A stretch of DNA of 64,000 bases, from contig JBBPFI010000016.1 of assembly GCA_037974965.1 (NCBI GenBank), forward strand, positions 682,001 to 746,000. The letters are read 5' to 3'. Positions 54,756 to 64,000 of this stretch are shown piece after piece (position 1 is the first letter of the stretch; the number at the start of each line of letters is the position of its first letter). The position numbers were made by a program, and so were the translations under genes. The notes beneath the pieces were generated by a model. The model ran no database searches and was not told the origin of the DNA. It was given only the letters and a program-made list of their open reading frames with translations. Origin of the DNA: Dacryopinax spathularia (lineage: Eukaryota; Basidiomycota; Dacrymycetes; Dacrymycetales; Dacrymycetaceae).

Positions 54756-56591
54756 CTACTCATCCTCGTCCCCCTCGTCCTCGTCCTCGTCGTCCTCGTC
54801 CCCCTCGTCCTGCTCCCTCTTGTCCTCGTCCCTCTCGTCCTCGTCCTCGTCGTCCTTGTCGTACTGCTCGTCCTGGTCGTATTGCTCGTAGTGCTCTTCT
54901 TGGTCGGATTGGTCGTGTGAGTCGTGTGCGCCCTGGTGGTCGTTGTGTTGATGCTCGTCCCCTCCCCCATCCCCTCCCCCATTCCCTCCTCCCCATCCCA
55001 CATATCCCCATCCTGCTTGCCCGTCCGACCCCTCGTGCTGGATGAGCTGCTTCTTCATTCCCCGCCCCCTGGGTCTCCCCTTGGGCTTCCCAAGGGGATT
55101 CCCCGCTCCCCTGCCCTTCACTCGCGAGCCCCCATTCCGACGGTTATCTTGAAAATTTCTTAGGTACTGGGCGAGCAGATCTTTCGTCGCCCAGTCATGA
55201 TGATATCGCTTCATCATGGGGAACTTGTCCCGGATCTGGCAAAGGGTTAGTGTAGGTGTGAGCAGGCGGTGAGCACTTACAGTCTTGTACAACTTGGCGA
55301 GCTTGACGGTGGACTGCTTCGAGATCGGCAGGTTGGGGTCGATGTCGGCGACAGGGATAATGAACTTGATAACATCCTGCGCACAAGTCAACAGAATTAG
55401 TTTGAAGAAGAGAGAGACTTACTTGAAGTTTTGCGTAGGTTGGGTAGTCATCCTCTAAACGCATAGCGTCTTGAAGATTATAGCCGATCGTCGTGCGGCC
55501 TTTTGAATTGGTGCTTGTGCGTCTGCCGGCCGTTCCCTCCGGTTTCGGAATACTGTCGATCTCGGACGGGTCCGCGAGTTCCATGGTGACTCGGGGAGGG
55601 ACAGGAAGCTTCGTTTGTTGTGCGAGCATGACCTCTGTAGGATAGTTAGTATGCTAGATAATATGAAGACGCGACTTACTTTTCATATTCCCGAGTTGCT
55701 CCTCCAACATCTTGTTCCTTTGCTCGGCAAGGGCAAGCCGCTCGTTAAGAGTTGGCCCCTTAGTTGTAGCAGCCCGGACGTTGACGGCGTTCATCGCTTG
55801 CTTGGCCGGGTCGGCCTCCTTGCGTACACGCTTGGTGGGACGAGGCTGGGGCTCCTCTTCTTGCTCGTTCGCATCGTTGGGCGCTTGGCGGATGCGCTTC
55901 GTGGCTTGAGGGGGCTGAGCAGCCAGAGTGTCGTGGGAAGGGGGCACTGGTCTTCTTATGAGAGTAGTAGGAGGGTTCCTGTAGACTAGTTAGCGTGTGC
56001 TCAATGGAAATAACACACTTACTGTGTTGTTGTGTTAGAATCGTGAGGTGCAGGGCGCAAGGGAAGAGCTTGGGTGGAAGCCGGCCCCTCCTTGGACTGC
56101 CCTTGCTTGGTATTGATGGGCCGAGGGCGGGGGGCGGTCTTGGTGGCTCTTTTCTCGGCTTGAGTCGGTGCAGTCGGGCGAGGCGTCGGCAGAGGAGGGG
56201 AGACGCTGGTCTGGTCAGGGACAGGGACTTGTTTGGCAGCAGGGGGCGCTTGCTTGCTCCCCTGCTGGCCCTTACCAGTTTTCTTGGGTGGGCGGGTCGA
56301 CTCGGTAGATATATGCGCGCTGTTTTGAGCCTGACGACGCGTCAGGCGCTTTTGGGTGATGGGCTGGGTTGGTGGAGGCGTGGGCTGGGGAGAGGGGGAA
56401 GGCTGGATGTCGTTGATTAGGTTGTGCCGCTCGACGGCGAAACGTTGGCGATTTTGGGTATAGGAGAGGGACTCGGGGCGCTGGGACGGCTGAGATGTGA
56501 AATCGAGGATGGGCGGGAGGTTGGAGTAGGTTCCCATTTGGGAAAGGGGAGGAGGCGAGGTGAACGGAACGGATTGGGAATATGTAGACAT
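54756..56591 (-). CDS. Transposon accessory protein A, acidic C-terminal tail
   Basis: Five exons (56023-56591, 55680-55978, 55423-55634, 55281-55376, 54756-55235) encode 551 residues, with clear GTAAGT donors at all four introns. The first 200 residues are Pro/Ser/Thr/Gln-rich. Then come KRIRQAPND and TKRVRKEADP basic motifs, a short coiled coil (NERLALAEQRNKMLEEQL), and a folded-looking part from YNLQDAMRLEDDYPTYAKLQ through ADIDPNLPISKQSTVKL and FPMMKRYHHDWATKDLLAQY. A basic strip (KPKGRPRGRGMKKQL) and a Gly/His/Asp/Glu tail with an extremely acidic end follow. I do not recognise a named family. Its place inside the element and opposite orientation to the transposase suggest a DNA-binding or regulatory transposon protein; this is inference. 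Confidence 0.72.
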
Positions 56592-56874
56592 TTAGTTAGT
56601 AGTTTGACGATGAGCAGAGAGGGGGACTGACCAGGCAACGTCCAAGTCCAGGTACTTATATGCTCAGAGAGAACGAGGACTACCAAAACGTCAGTGCCGA
56701 TGCGGAGGTAAGTGAGGATCGACGCTTACCCGATTTGGGAAGCGAATACCAGAGTGTCGGATTGGCGCCCAGGGCTTATATATGCGCGTCCCTGGCCCAG
56801 GCGCGCCCCCAGCAAACCGTTCTGGACACACTGATCAGTGGTGTGTTAGAATCGTGAGGGCCGACGACGTACCA

Positions 56875-59827
56875 ATGGCTCCGACAGGCAAGAAGGCAAA
56901 GGTCGCTCATCCGAAGAGCTTGTGTCTCTGCGGTTGCGGAAAAGAACTCTGTGTCAAACAACAGAGGCGCCATGCGCTCGCACGAGATCTGGGACCATCT
57001 ATGAGCGGGTCAGGATGGAAGAGAAAGAGGAAGAGAGACTCACCGGTTGCGCAGGCAGAGGAAGCAATCGATGAAGGCGATCAGGGAGTCGAAGACCAGG
57101 TGATGGATGATCACGGTGTCCTCCTGGAAGAGGACGCTGTTGGGGCGGGAGAGGAAGAAGACGATGAAGAAGAGGAAGGGGAAGAAGAGAGAGAAGATGA
57201 GAGAGAACGAGAGGAAGAGTGGGAGGAATGGATAAGAGCGTTTGAGGCGGCTCAGGATGAGGAAGATGAGGATGACGAAGAGGAAGACGAAGAAGGGATG
57301 AACGCACAGCGCCTGCGTGAGGAGCTGGAGTTGCGCTTGCGAGAGATTCCAGGTGGGCGAGGACTTGCTGGTCGAGTGGCATGGCTGACAGACTTGTAGA
57401 TGAGCTGTCGCCTGCTGATCGTAAGACGTTCAAGGCATTCAGGATGAAGATGCGTGCGCACCTGAGAAGGTCGCAGTACAAGATCCTGCACGAAGAGTGC
57501 CCGGAGAAGTTTCCCAGCCTCAACGAGCTGGCCCAACGCGTCAAGTTCGTATCTGGCATCCAGTCAGTCAAGTACGATTGCTGTGTCAACTCGTGCATGG
57601 CTTACACGGGTCCCTATCGCGAGCTGGACAAGTGCTTGTACTGCGGGGAGCGTCGCTACGACCTTCGTCAGAAGGTCAGGCGCCAATGGCAATACTTGCC
57701 GCTCATTCCCCAGCTGCAAGAGCAGTACGCCAACGCAGAAAGAGCACGCGTACTGCAAACATACCGCGCACGACAAGATTCGAATGCAAACGAGATGTCC
57801 GATGTGTTCCAAGGCCGCTTGTATCGCGAACTCTGTCAAAGGCAAATTGAAGTCAATGGCAAGGTTCAAAAGAAGAAGTACTTTGAGGAACGTACCGATA
57901 TTGCGCTGGGACTATCCTTTGATGGGTTTGCACCCTTCAAGCGAGCTGTAGCGACATGCTGGCCTACAATACTAATCAATTACAATCTCCCACCGGCCGA
58001 ACGCATGCTCACCAAGAACATTATGACGATCGGCATCGTCCCTGGTCCCAAGCAAATGAAAGACGCCGATTCCTTTCATTGGCCGCTCCTCGAAGAACTC
58101 GTCGAGCTCGCGAGCGGTGTGCGCGCATACAACGGGGCCGAGCACGAGTTCTTCACCCTGCGAGCACATCTCTTCCTGATGTTTGGCGATATGCCGGCTG
58201 CAGCGAAGCTGATGAGCTTCAAAGGACACAATGGGTCCAAACCCTGCAGATGCTGTGAGATCCCGGCTGTACGTGCTCCAGGAGGAAGAACGAGCTGCGT
58301 ACCTTTGAATCGCAGCGACTTCCCCAAGATCCCTCACTCTCCCGATGTGTTCCCTCCTCACGACCTCCCCCTCCGCACTCCCGAGTCCATCGCAGCAGCT
58401 GTGAAGCAGCTGAACGCTGCATCGAACAGCGCCCAGGCCAATCGGATTGGCAAGTCGACCGGGGTGAAGAGCGATAGCATCTGGCGCTATCTCGGCAGTA
58501 TCGTGTGGCCTTGGTCCTTCCCGCTCGACTTCATGCACTTGATGTTCGAGAACGTCGTGCCTTTGCTGTTGAAGCTTTGGTTTGGCGAGCATTCACATGG
58601 GAATGCAGACGAGGACGAGTTTGTGATCCCTGCTGGAGTGAGATCAGCTATGGCGGCACAGGTGGAGGAAAGCGGGGATACGATACCTGGCGCATTTGGT
58701 CGCCGCGTGCCCCACCTCCTCGAAAAACGACACCTCTTCATAGCCGAGAGCTGGATGCTCTGGCTGATCCAGCTGGCGCCTGTAGTTCTGTCAGGGCGAT
58801 TCGAAAAGCAAGCATACTACACTCACCTGGTCCAACTCTCCGCCATTGTCATCGACTGCCTCGCGTTCGACTACTCTCCCGGTTTCGCCCAAGACATCTC
58901 CAACCGCCTCGCCGACTGGGTTGTCAAGTACGAAGCCCTCTACTTCCAGGGCAAGGCGGAACGAGGGGGGATGTGTCCGGTGACCATCCATTCCCTTCTT
59001 CACGTGGGCCATTATATCGAGTGGGTGGGACCGGTCTGGACGACTTGGGCGTTCCCCATGGAGCGGTTCTGTGGGATACTTCAGCGCGAGGTCACTGGGA
59101 GAAGAAATCCTTACCCTGGCATAGACCGGTACATCCTCGAGAGCGCCCAGTGGCGACATCTCGCGCTGAGGTATCCCGAACTCAAGGTCGAATCGAGCGG
59201 GCCTCGGAGGAACGAGTCAGACGGCGAAGAGAGCGAGGACTACGAGTTCTTGCTCCCTAGAACGACTCTTTCAGTGACCAGTAGTCTGCGGAACAAGTTG
59301 CAGACTTACCTGCGTAGGGTATACTCCTTGCACACCGAGATCCCCGACGAGCTCGCGCAATTCGGTGGCACGCGCGTACCTGGCAAGGGCGATACGCTGC
59401 ATGCAGCTCAGGGGATCCGGGCGGCTGAGATACGGGATATGACCTACGTACGGGTGAGTCGTAGCATTGTGCGAAGAGGGACTATACTCACCTGAACCAG
59501 TTTGAATATTCCCCTCGTCACGGGGTGGCACCAACCCCCCAATACGGCCAGCTCCAACACCTCGTCGAGCTCCCCCTGCCCGGCCACACAGCCCGCCTCG
59601 CCTTGGTCACTCCCTGCTCCAAACACGCAGATCCAGGCCCCATCGGTGCTGCCTTCGTATACAAGGAGATGAGGGCGATCCAGGTGATGCCCTTGAATGC
59701 GGTGAAGTCGGTTGTCGGCCGTATGAAGGACTTGCGAGGCCGCTGGTGTGTCCTGGACAGGACTGGCCTGTCCGTATCGGCCCTGGAGGTCGAGGATGAG
59801 GAGCAGGCCCCTGCCAATAGAGATTAG
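56875..59827 (+). CDS. Tnp2/Plavaka-type transposase
   Basis: Exons 56875-57352, 57400-59453 and 59501-59827 encode 952 residues. An N-terminal cysteine cluster (CLCGCGKELC) followed by a QQRRHALARDL helix is a probable DNA-binding zinc site. A long acidic stretch covers about residues 90-145. The core shows VNSCMAYTGPY, CLYCGERRYD, then family blocks ALGLSFDGFAPFK, FGDMPAAAKLMSFKGHNG, PCRCCEIPA and LDFMHLMFENVVPLLLKLW, which supply plausible acidic catalytic residues. The separate open frames 5' and 3' of the first intron join as REIP-DELSPADRK, and the last exon restores the C-terminus. Length and motif set look complete, so the gene may be functional. It catalyses cut-and-paste movement in known relatives. 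Confidence 0.85.
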
Positions 59828-59844
59828 TGTGTTAGAATCGTGAG

Positions 59845-60141
59845 AGCCAGATTAGAGGACTCACCCATATCAAAATGGACATTGAACTTGTCCCAGCTAT
59901 CTGTGTTAGAATTGTGAGGATCACTGTGTGTGTTAGAATCGTGGGGACCAATCCCTCGGGCCACTCTGAGACGATCTGCGGGTCCAGCTACCTCTGCCCT
60001 TCCGAAGAAGGTCGGAGATGGTGCCCATGGGCATATTAAGGGAATACGATCGTATTACTAGCTAGTAGAGAGAGAAACGGGTATCTGAATGACCAAGTCA
60101 GCGTCTAATATAAAGTCAAGAACGAAATACTCTTACCTACA
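59845..60141. other. Spacer between transposase and accessory gene B (tail to tail)
   Basis: Holds two variant copies of the 17-bp motif and one copy of the CCTTC-GAAGAAGG motif at 59998-60011. No coding frame. Confidence 0.5.
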
Positions 60142-62250
60142 CTAAGGGAACAGCTTCCTTGGTGCAGCAAACTTCTTCTTCTCTGCCTTCTTCATCACCA
60201 CCTTTGTCGTCACGACCACAGCAGTGCGTTTAGGCGCTGGAGTAGGCGATGTAGTCGCTTCACGGGTGGTCTTCTGCTTGAGAGCCGTTGCTGGCTTCTT
60301 TTTACCCTTGGCCGGAGCTGGGGTAGCAGAAGTTGAAACTTGAGGAGGCTGGGTAGGTGCCCGCGTCCCCCGACGGAAGGGGTTGCGGATGGGAGGTGCA
60401 GGAGGCGGGGATGATGAAGTTGCTGCCGGAGCTGGAGGAGAAGGAGGAGCTGGAGGGGAAGGAGGAGCTGGAGGAGCAGGAGGAGCTGGAGGGGAAGGAG
60501 GGGAAGGAGGGGAAGGAGGGAAGGGAGGAGAGAGTGGAGGGGGGGGAGAGCCCGCAGGTTCCGTATTAGGGGGAAGGGATGTCACAGGGGGGGGAGGGGG
60601 TGTAGGGAGTGCGGTACGAGCTGGAGGCGAGGGAGGGGCAGGAAGGGGAGTGAACACGATGCCGGGAGGAGCTGGCGCAAAGGGACGCGGTCCAAGTCGC
60701 ATCTCGGGACGTCCAATGCCAGGAGCAGCCTTATCGGCTTGCTCACTGACCCGGTTGATTGCTGTGCGGTACTTGGCTCGCACCAAGGCCGCTGCGTTCT
60801 CCTGCTCACGCTTGAGCGCGTGTTCGGGCAGCATCCAGGGCTGCTGGTCGATCTCGTCCTTGATTCGGCGAGTGGTTGCCGCCCGCTTCTCGATATTGGC
60901 TCGCCCGGCGTTCCTGCGCTGCTCTTTCGTCTTCGCATCGGGGTGGATGGCGTTGGCTTCCCAGTTATACTGGGCACCCCCAGCAGCGGTGTGCTCCTTG
61001 TGGATCCGCTGGCGTTCATTGCGGACCCATTCGAGCGTGAGGTTCCGATCCTTCCAAGGTGCTTCCTTGGAAGGCGGATCCTTGAGGATTGGCTGGAGGA
61101 CGGGGACGCCATCCCAGAACATTTGCTGGAGGGCCCCTTCTGGTAGCCCATTGCTCAGGACGCCGACGTAATTGCGGACTTGAGGGATATTGGCGTAGGA
61201 CGGAGGCCGGCGACTGCGACAGGCGACGAGGTAGTTGTAGATGCCGATCAGGTCGCGGACTCGGCACTGGGCGTGTTGATGTACATACACGCAGTCTGCG
61301 TAAGGCAGACAGCGGTACATATCTTCGCAGGCGAGCTTGAAATCACCCGCCCAGGTCTTCTCGATGTCCCCGTATCGGCTTAGGATGTCGGGGTCCTTGC
61401 ACAGCGCGAGTTCCTTCTTGCAGAGGTCGAGATAGTCGCTGTGCGCCTTCTGCAAGGTATAACACCACCAGGGGTGCAGCCAGCCGAGATCGCACGCATC
61501 GGTCGGTAGGAGACCGGCTCGCCTCAGCTCGCCGACGATGTCCCCGTTGGCGATGGCAGGTGCTGCATGCTGGAGCTCGGGCAGCTTCTTGTTCTGAGCC
61601 ATATTGACTGGCGTCCAGAACATCAGCTTGATCGGCGCCCACCAAGCGGTCGCATCCATCGGGTCGAAGGGCGGACCCGGACCGTACGGTCGATGCGGCC
61701 GTTCTGGCTCGTACCGCTGGGCGAATACGGTCCAATCGGTCGGACCTCGCGCCCAGAGACATCGGTCTCGCGCTTGTGGATCGAGGGGGACGTTGTCGAG
61801 CGTTTGGCTGTGCAGCGTGTCCTTCCAGCGACGGAAGAACTCGTCATTACGCTGCTTCACGCCCAGTGCACCGTATCGGGCCAGCTCGCCAATGGGATCG
61901 ATGTACGAGCGAGCCGTGTACTCGTCGATCGAGTATGAGTCGTCGTCGGGCTCGTCATCCAGATGACGGTACACCAGATTCGATTTGGCGTTGAGCGGCT
62001 GGAGCGGCATGCGCTGCCAAAGGTCGTACACGCCAAGGTGCTTCGTCCCACTATAGTTGGGCCGAGGAAAATCTGTAGACATCCGTCAGTAATCGCTCCG
62101 TCGAAGTCGCCAATTGTGCTTACCTGATGCGACTGATTCTCCGCTTGATTGGCGGTCAAAACCGCGCTCAGCTTGCCAGTCAGACCTCTTCGCTGCATCC
62201 TCACCACGAGGAGGATGGCGCAGACCGGCCAGATAAGAGGCGAACGGCAT
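60142..62250 (-). CDS. Transposon accessory protein B, proline-rich C-terminus
   Basis: Exons 62124-62250 and 60142-62072 encode 685 residues. An unspliced frame starts at 62082, but a GTAAGC intron joins MPFASYLAGLRHPPRGEDAA and onward to FPRPNYSGTKHLGVYDLW in frame, so the longer form is preferred. Residues about 60-460 look globular, with W-rich blocks (MDATAWWAPIKLMFWTP, LGWLHPWWCYTLQKAH) and charged helices (KTKEQRRNAGRANIEKR). The last 200 residues are PPSPPAPP-type repeats and then a basic Thr/Lys/Ala tail (KGKKKPATALKQK, VVMKKAEKKKF). I do not recognise a family. Likely a nuclear, nucleic-acid-associated transposon protein, judging by the basic tail; this is inference. Confidence 0.7.
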
Positions 62251-62942
62251 TACGCCGAGGAGAAAGTAGGAGTAAGAGGGGGAGGGATGGTGGGACGAGC
62301 CCCACGCCGTCGATTTGCCTGCTTGACTGCTGTCCTTCTGAAGAAGGACGGCAGGGCAATCTCCTTGAGGCGGGTGGTGGTCGTTGTGGTGGTGTCGAGG
62401 AGGGTGGTGGTGGTGAGGCAGGTGGTGGAGAGCAGGGTGGTGGTGAGGCCGGTGGTGGTGAGGAGGGTGGTGGTGGTGAGGCCGGTGGTGTCGAGGTGGT
62501 GGTCGGGAGCAAAGTAGTCGCGCGCGTCTAAGTCCGCTGATGACTTGTCGTCAGGGGCGCAACCAGTCTTGGGTGCACTTTAGAAAATCCAGTTCTAAGG
62601 CACCCACAATCGGATTTCTTTTATTTAAATCTTAAAATGCATGTATTAGATGTAAGTAATAAATACAAATCGTTTCCAAGTGTCTACATGGCCTACAGAA
62701 AGTGCGAGGCATGAAATGAGGTCGTCGCGGCAGCGTTTTGGGCTGGGGACTTGGCCATTTCAGGCCAAGTCCACTATGGGCGATCTCTCGCCAATTCCGC
62801 TCACACACGTGTCGTTTTAGGTCAAACGAGTGTATTAATGAATGACCGGCCCTACAGGCCAAATACAACACTGGGACTACCTAAAAAGAGTGTGGAACAG
62901 AGTCGTTGCGACTCGTTACAAGCATAGAGGCGCATCAGGGCA
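62251..62942. other. Low-complexity and AT-rich spacer in the transposon
   Basis: From about 62375 to 62512 the plus strand is a G/T-rich GGTGGTGG.. GAGG array; on the minus strand it reads as Pro/Ser-rich codons without a gene I can support. One CCTTCTGAAGAAGG motif lies at 62334-62347. The part from 62580 to 62900 is AT-richer and shows nothing recognisable. Confidence 0.5.
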
Positions 62943-64000
62943 TTAGGCATGGGAGGTCACATAGGCCAGGGTATCGTAGATCCAATCGAAGAAGCCTGGA
63001 GAGTGCTGAGCATCATTGCCGCGCTCCATGCACTCGTTGGGGCTGTCTTCGGTATCGCTGGTGGCAATGGGGGAGTAGGCAGGAGAGGCACCCAAGCAGG
63101 GCACATTCCACCGTCTCATGCCATGAGAAGGCGAGCTGGGGCCGTTCCTGGTGTTGCGAGGGGCAGGACGCTCGGCGAGATACTGCTTGTGGAGACTGCG
63201 CCAGTCTACCCCGATGTTCGGCTCAGGGAGAGGACGCACAGGCCGTGTGGTTGCGGGAATGAGGGGTTGCAAGCGCTTGGGCCGCTCGCGTTGGTATGGC
63301 GGAGGAAGAGACACCGACCCGTTGGGGATGATCTGCGGCTCGGTGTTCATGTCGTACACAGGAGGAGCGACGTTGGTGTCGTTGGGACCGACCGTTCTCT
63401 TCGCAAGCTCCTGTCCAGTCTTCCTCCTGGGATAATCCGGCAGAGGTCGGATTTTCCTTGGGGGAACTAAGGCGCTGGCGTTCGCACTAGTGTTCGGTGC
63501 GGCGCTGTTCCCCTCACTGACCCGGAGGCGGTCAGTGTTGCTGAGTCGCAGGCACTCAGCGGTTCCGACCCGGAGGCGATCGGAGTTGTCGACCCGGAGG
63601 CGGTCGACGGTGCTGACCCGCAGGCGGTCAGCGGTTGTGGGTGTGTTAGAATCGTGAGGACCGCCGCTTGCTGGTGTCCTCGCAGCAGGCAGATGACCCG
63701 CAGTGTCGGCGGGGAAGTGGCCAACGCCAGTAGAAGCCCTGAGGCTGAAGAGGGACTTGCCCCCTTCCTGTCCTTCTGAAGAAGGTCGGGAAGCAGGAGC
63801 AAGTCCACCGTTAGGGGTATTGCTACCCCTACGGTCCTCAACGTCACCCACCGGGATGGTGGTGTTGAGGCTGGTGGTGGTCGTTGTGTTGGTGGGGTTG
63901 AGGCTGGTGGTGGTGTCGAGGGTGGTGTTGGGGATGGTGTCGAGGGTGGTGTTGGGGATGGTGTTGGGGATGGTGTTGGGGATGGTGTTGGGGATGGTGA
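62943..64000 (-). CDS. Partial transposon ORF with PY motifs and DRLRV repeats, 5' end outside the window
   Basis: The minus-strand frame is open from the window edge to 62943, at least 350 codons, with no ATG in its first part, so the start must lie outside. It begins with TIPN/TLDT tetrapeptide repeats from the minisatellite, then Thr/Asn-rich sequence and ASRPSSEGQ. Then follow five imperfect copies of DRLRV and a globular-looking tail with APPVYDMN, SLPPPYQRERPKR, NIGVDWRSLHKQYLAERP and a C-terminal FFDWIYDTLAYVTSHA. PPVY and PPPY are potential WW ligands. I do not recognise a family. Introns in the unseen part are possible. Confidence 0.5.
   Translation of the reverse strand, partial: TIPNTIPNTIPNTIPNTTLDTIPNTTLDTTTSLNPTNTTTTTSLNTTIPVGDVEDRRGSNTPNGGLAPASRPSSEGQEGGKSLFSLRASTGVGHFPADTAGHLPAARTPASGGPHDSNTPTTADRLRVSTVDRLRVDNSDRLRVGTAECLRLSNTDRLRVSEGNSAAPNTSANASALVPPRKIRPLPDYPRRKTGQELAKRTVGPNDTNVAPPVYDMNTEPQIIPNGSVSLPPPYQRERPKRLQPLIPATTRPVRPLPEPNIGVDWRSLHKQYLAERPAPRNTRNGPSSPSHGMRRWNVPCLGASPAYSPIATSDTEDSPNECMERGNDAQHSPGFFDWIYDTLAYVTSHA
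63522..63632. repeat. Tandem repeat encoding DRLRV units
   Basis: Units close to GACCCGGAGGCGGTC recur five to six times with spacers of 9-15 bp. Each unit is itself an imperfect palindrome because it begins GAC and ends GTC. On the minus strand it encodes repeated DRLRV. Confidence 0.65.
63912..64000. repeat. G-rich 12-bp minisatellite
   Basis: About seven units of GGTGTTGGGGAT or its variant GGTGTCGAGGGT in a row, reaching the window edge. On the minus strand it encodes repeated TIPN or TLDT. Confidence 0.85.

Larger units (their letters stand above)
54706..63658 (+). repeat. Dispersed 17-bp motif, seven same-strand copies
   Basis: TGTGTTAGAATCGTGAG occurs at 54706-54722, 56031-56047, 56842-56858, 59828-59844, 59902-59918 (one mismatch), 59929-59945 (one mismatch) and 63642-63658, always in the plus orientation. 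The copies sit near the ends of genes: 33 bp upstream of the transposase start codon from the start of the motif, immediately after its stop codon, 34 bp from the accessory gene stop, and twice inside minus-strand coding frames, where they encode HDSNT. I saw no copy outside the transposon in this window. Confidence 0.8.
54379..64000. mobile_element. Plavaka/Tnp2-type CACTA-like DNA transposon, right end outside the window
   Basis: A large element of at least 9.6 kb. It holds a full-length Tnp2-type transposase on the plus strand (56875-59827), two spliced accessory genes on the minus strand (54756-56591 and 60142-62250) and an ORF leaving the window (62943 onward). The left end is placed at CACTAGG (54379), start of an imperfect palindrome CACTAGGGTCCTAGTG, followed by about 300 bp of subterminal short palindromes. 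CACTA ends are typical of this superfamily. The right end and target duplication cannot be seen. Seven copies of a 17-bp motif are spread from 54706 to 63658. The open transposase frame suggests a young, possibly active copy. Confidence 0.8.

Noticed and set aside
54749-55011. Thr- and Arg/Gly-rich minus-strand frames
   Set aside because: These are other frames of the low-complexity acidic tail of accessory protein A.
60383-61171. 262-codon Gly-rich plus-strand frame
   Set aside because: Antisense shadow of the PPSPPAPP region and core of accessory protein B.
54379-64000. TET/JBP hydroxylase or KDZ transposase in the element
   Set aside because: Such genes accompany some basidiomycete DNA transposons, but I found no double-stranded beta-helix dioxygenase motif here and the transposase blocks fit Tnp2/Plavaka.
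1-64000. tRNA or rRNA genes, CRISPR arrays, LTR retroelements
   Set aside because: No tRNA cloverleaf signature, rRNA block, spaced direct-repeat array, or reverse transcriptase/integrase motif was noticed on either strand; a tRNAscan-type search would be decisive for tRNAs.
63912-64000. TTGGGG-containing repeat as a telomere
   Set aside because: The period is 12 bp with GGT spacers, it lies inside a coding frame, and fungal telomeres are usually TTAGGG-like.

Overview
The window looks like the genome of a filamentous basidiomycete, most likely an agaricomycete. The genes carry many short introns of about 45-75 bp with GT..AG ends. The conserved genes have fungal architecture, F-box/LRR genes are strongly expanded, and a Tnp2/Plavaka-type CACTA-like DNA transposon with accessory genes fills the right end. 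I placed exon boundaries by reading splice sites by eye and checking frame continuity. Every spliced model listed sums to a whole number of codons.

Layout. 1-1.85 kb: a small non-autonomous DNA transposon (MITE) with long terminal inverted repeats and a 10-bp target duplication. 1.85-3.8 kb: MFS sugar transporter. 4.1-5.7 kb: F-box protein. 6.2-6.7 kb: a small single-pass membrane protein with PY motifs, followed by a 0.38-kb segment repeated in inverted orientation at 20.15 kb. 8.0-9.4 kb: metallo-beta-lactamase-fold hydrolase. 10.9-12.4 kb: zinc MDR dehydrogenase. 12.4-15.9 kb: long intergenic region before a bZIP factor (15.9-17.6 kb). 20.6-29.4 kb: PY membrane proteins alternating with F-box genes, one of them with an in-frame stop. 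29.9-33.2 kb: a mitochondrial-type protein and an ALYREF/Yra1-type mRNA export factor. 34.3-44.6 kb: three related intron-containing F-box genes around a D-glycerate 3-kinase (Tda10 type). 44.9-48.8 kb: tandem array of four PY membrane proteins. 49.7-51.7 kb: Golgi pH regulator (GPHR). 52.2-53.6 kb: F-box gene. From 54.4 kb to the window edge: the transposon, with a full-length transposase, two spliced accessory genes on the opposite strand and a fourth ORF running off the window.

The strongest candidate for something undescribed is the seven-member family of small proteins with a short N-terminus, one membrane helix just after a conserved phase-1 intron, and LPxY/PPxY motifs in the tail. That layout matches what is known of membrane adaptors for Nedd4/Rsp5 ubiquitin ligases. 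They lie among eight F-box genes, which are adaptors for SCF ubiquitin ligases, so two expanding classes of probable ubiquitin-ligase adaptor share one locus. The second is the repeat syntax inside the transposon: seven same-orientation copies of a 17-bp motif, a second 14-bp motif in three copies, and a palindromic left end.
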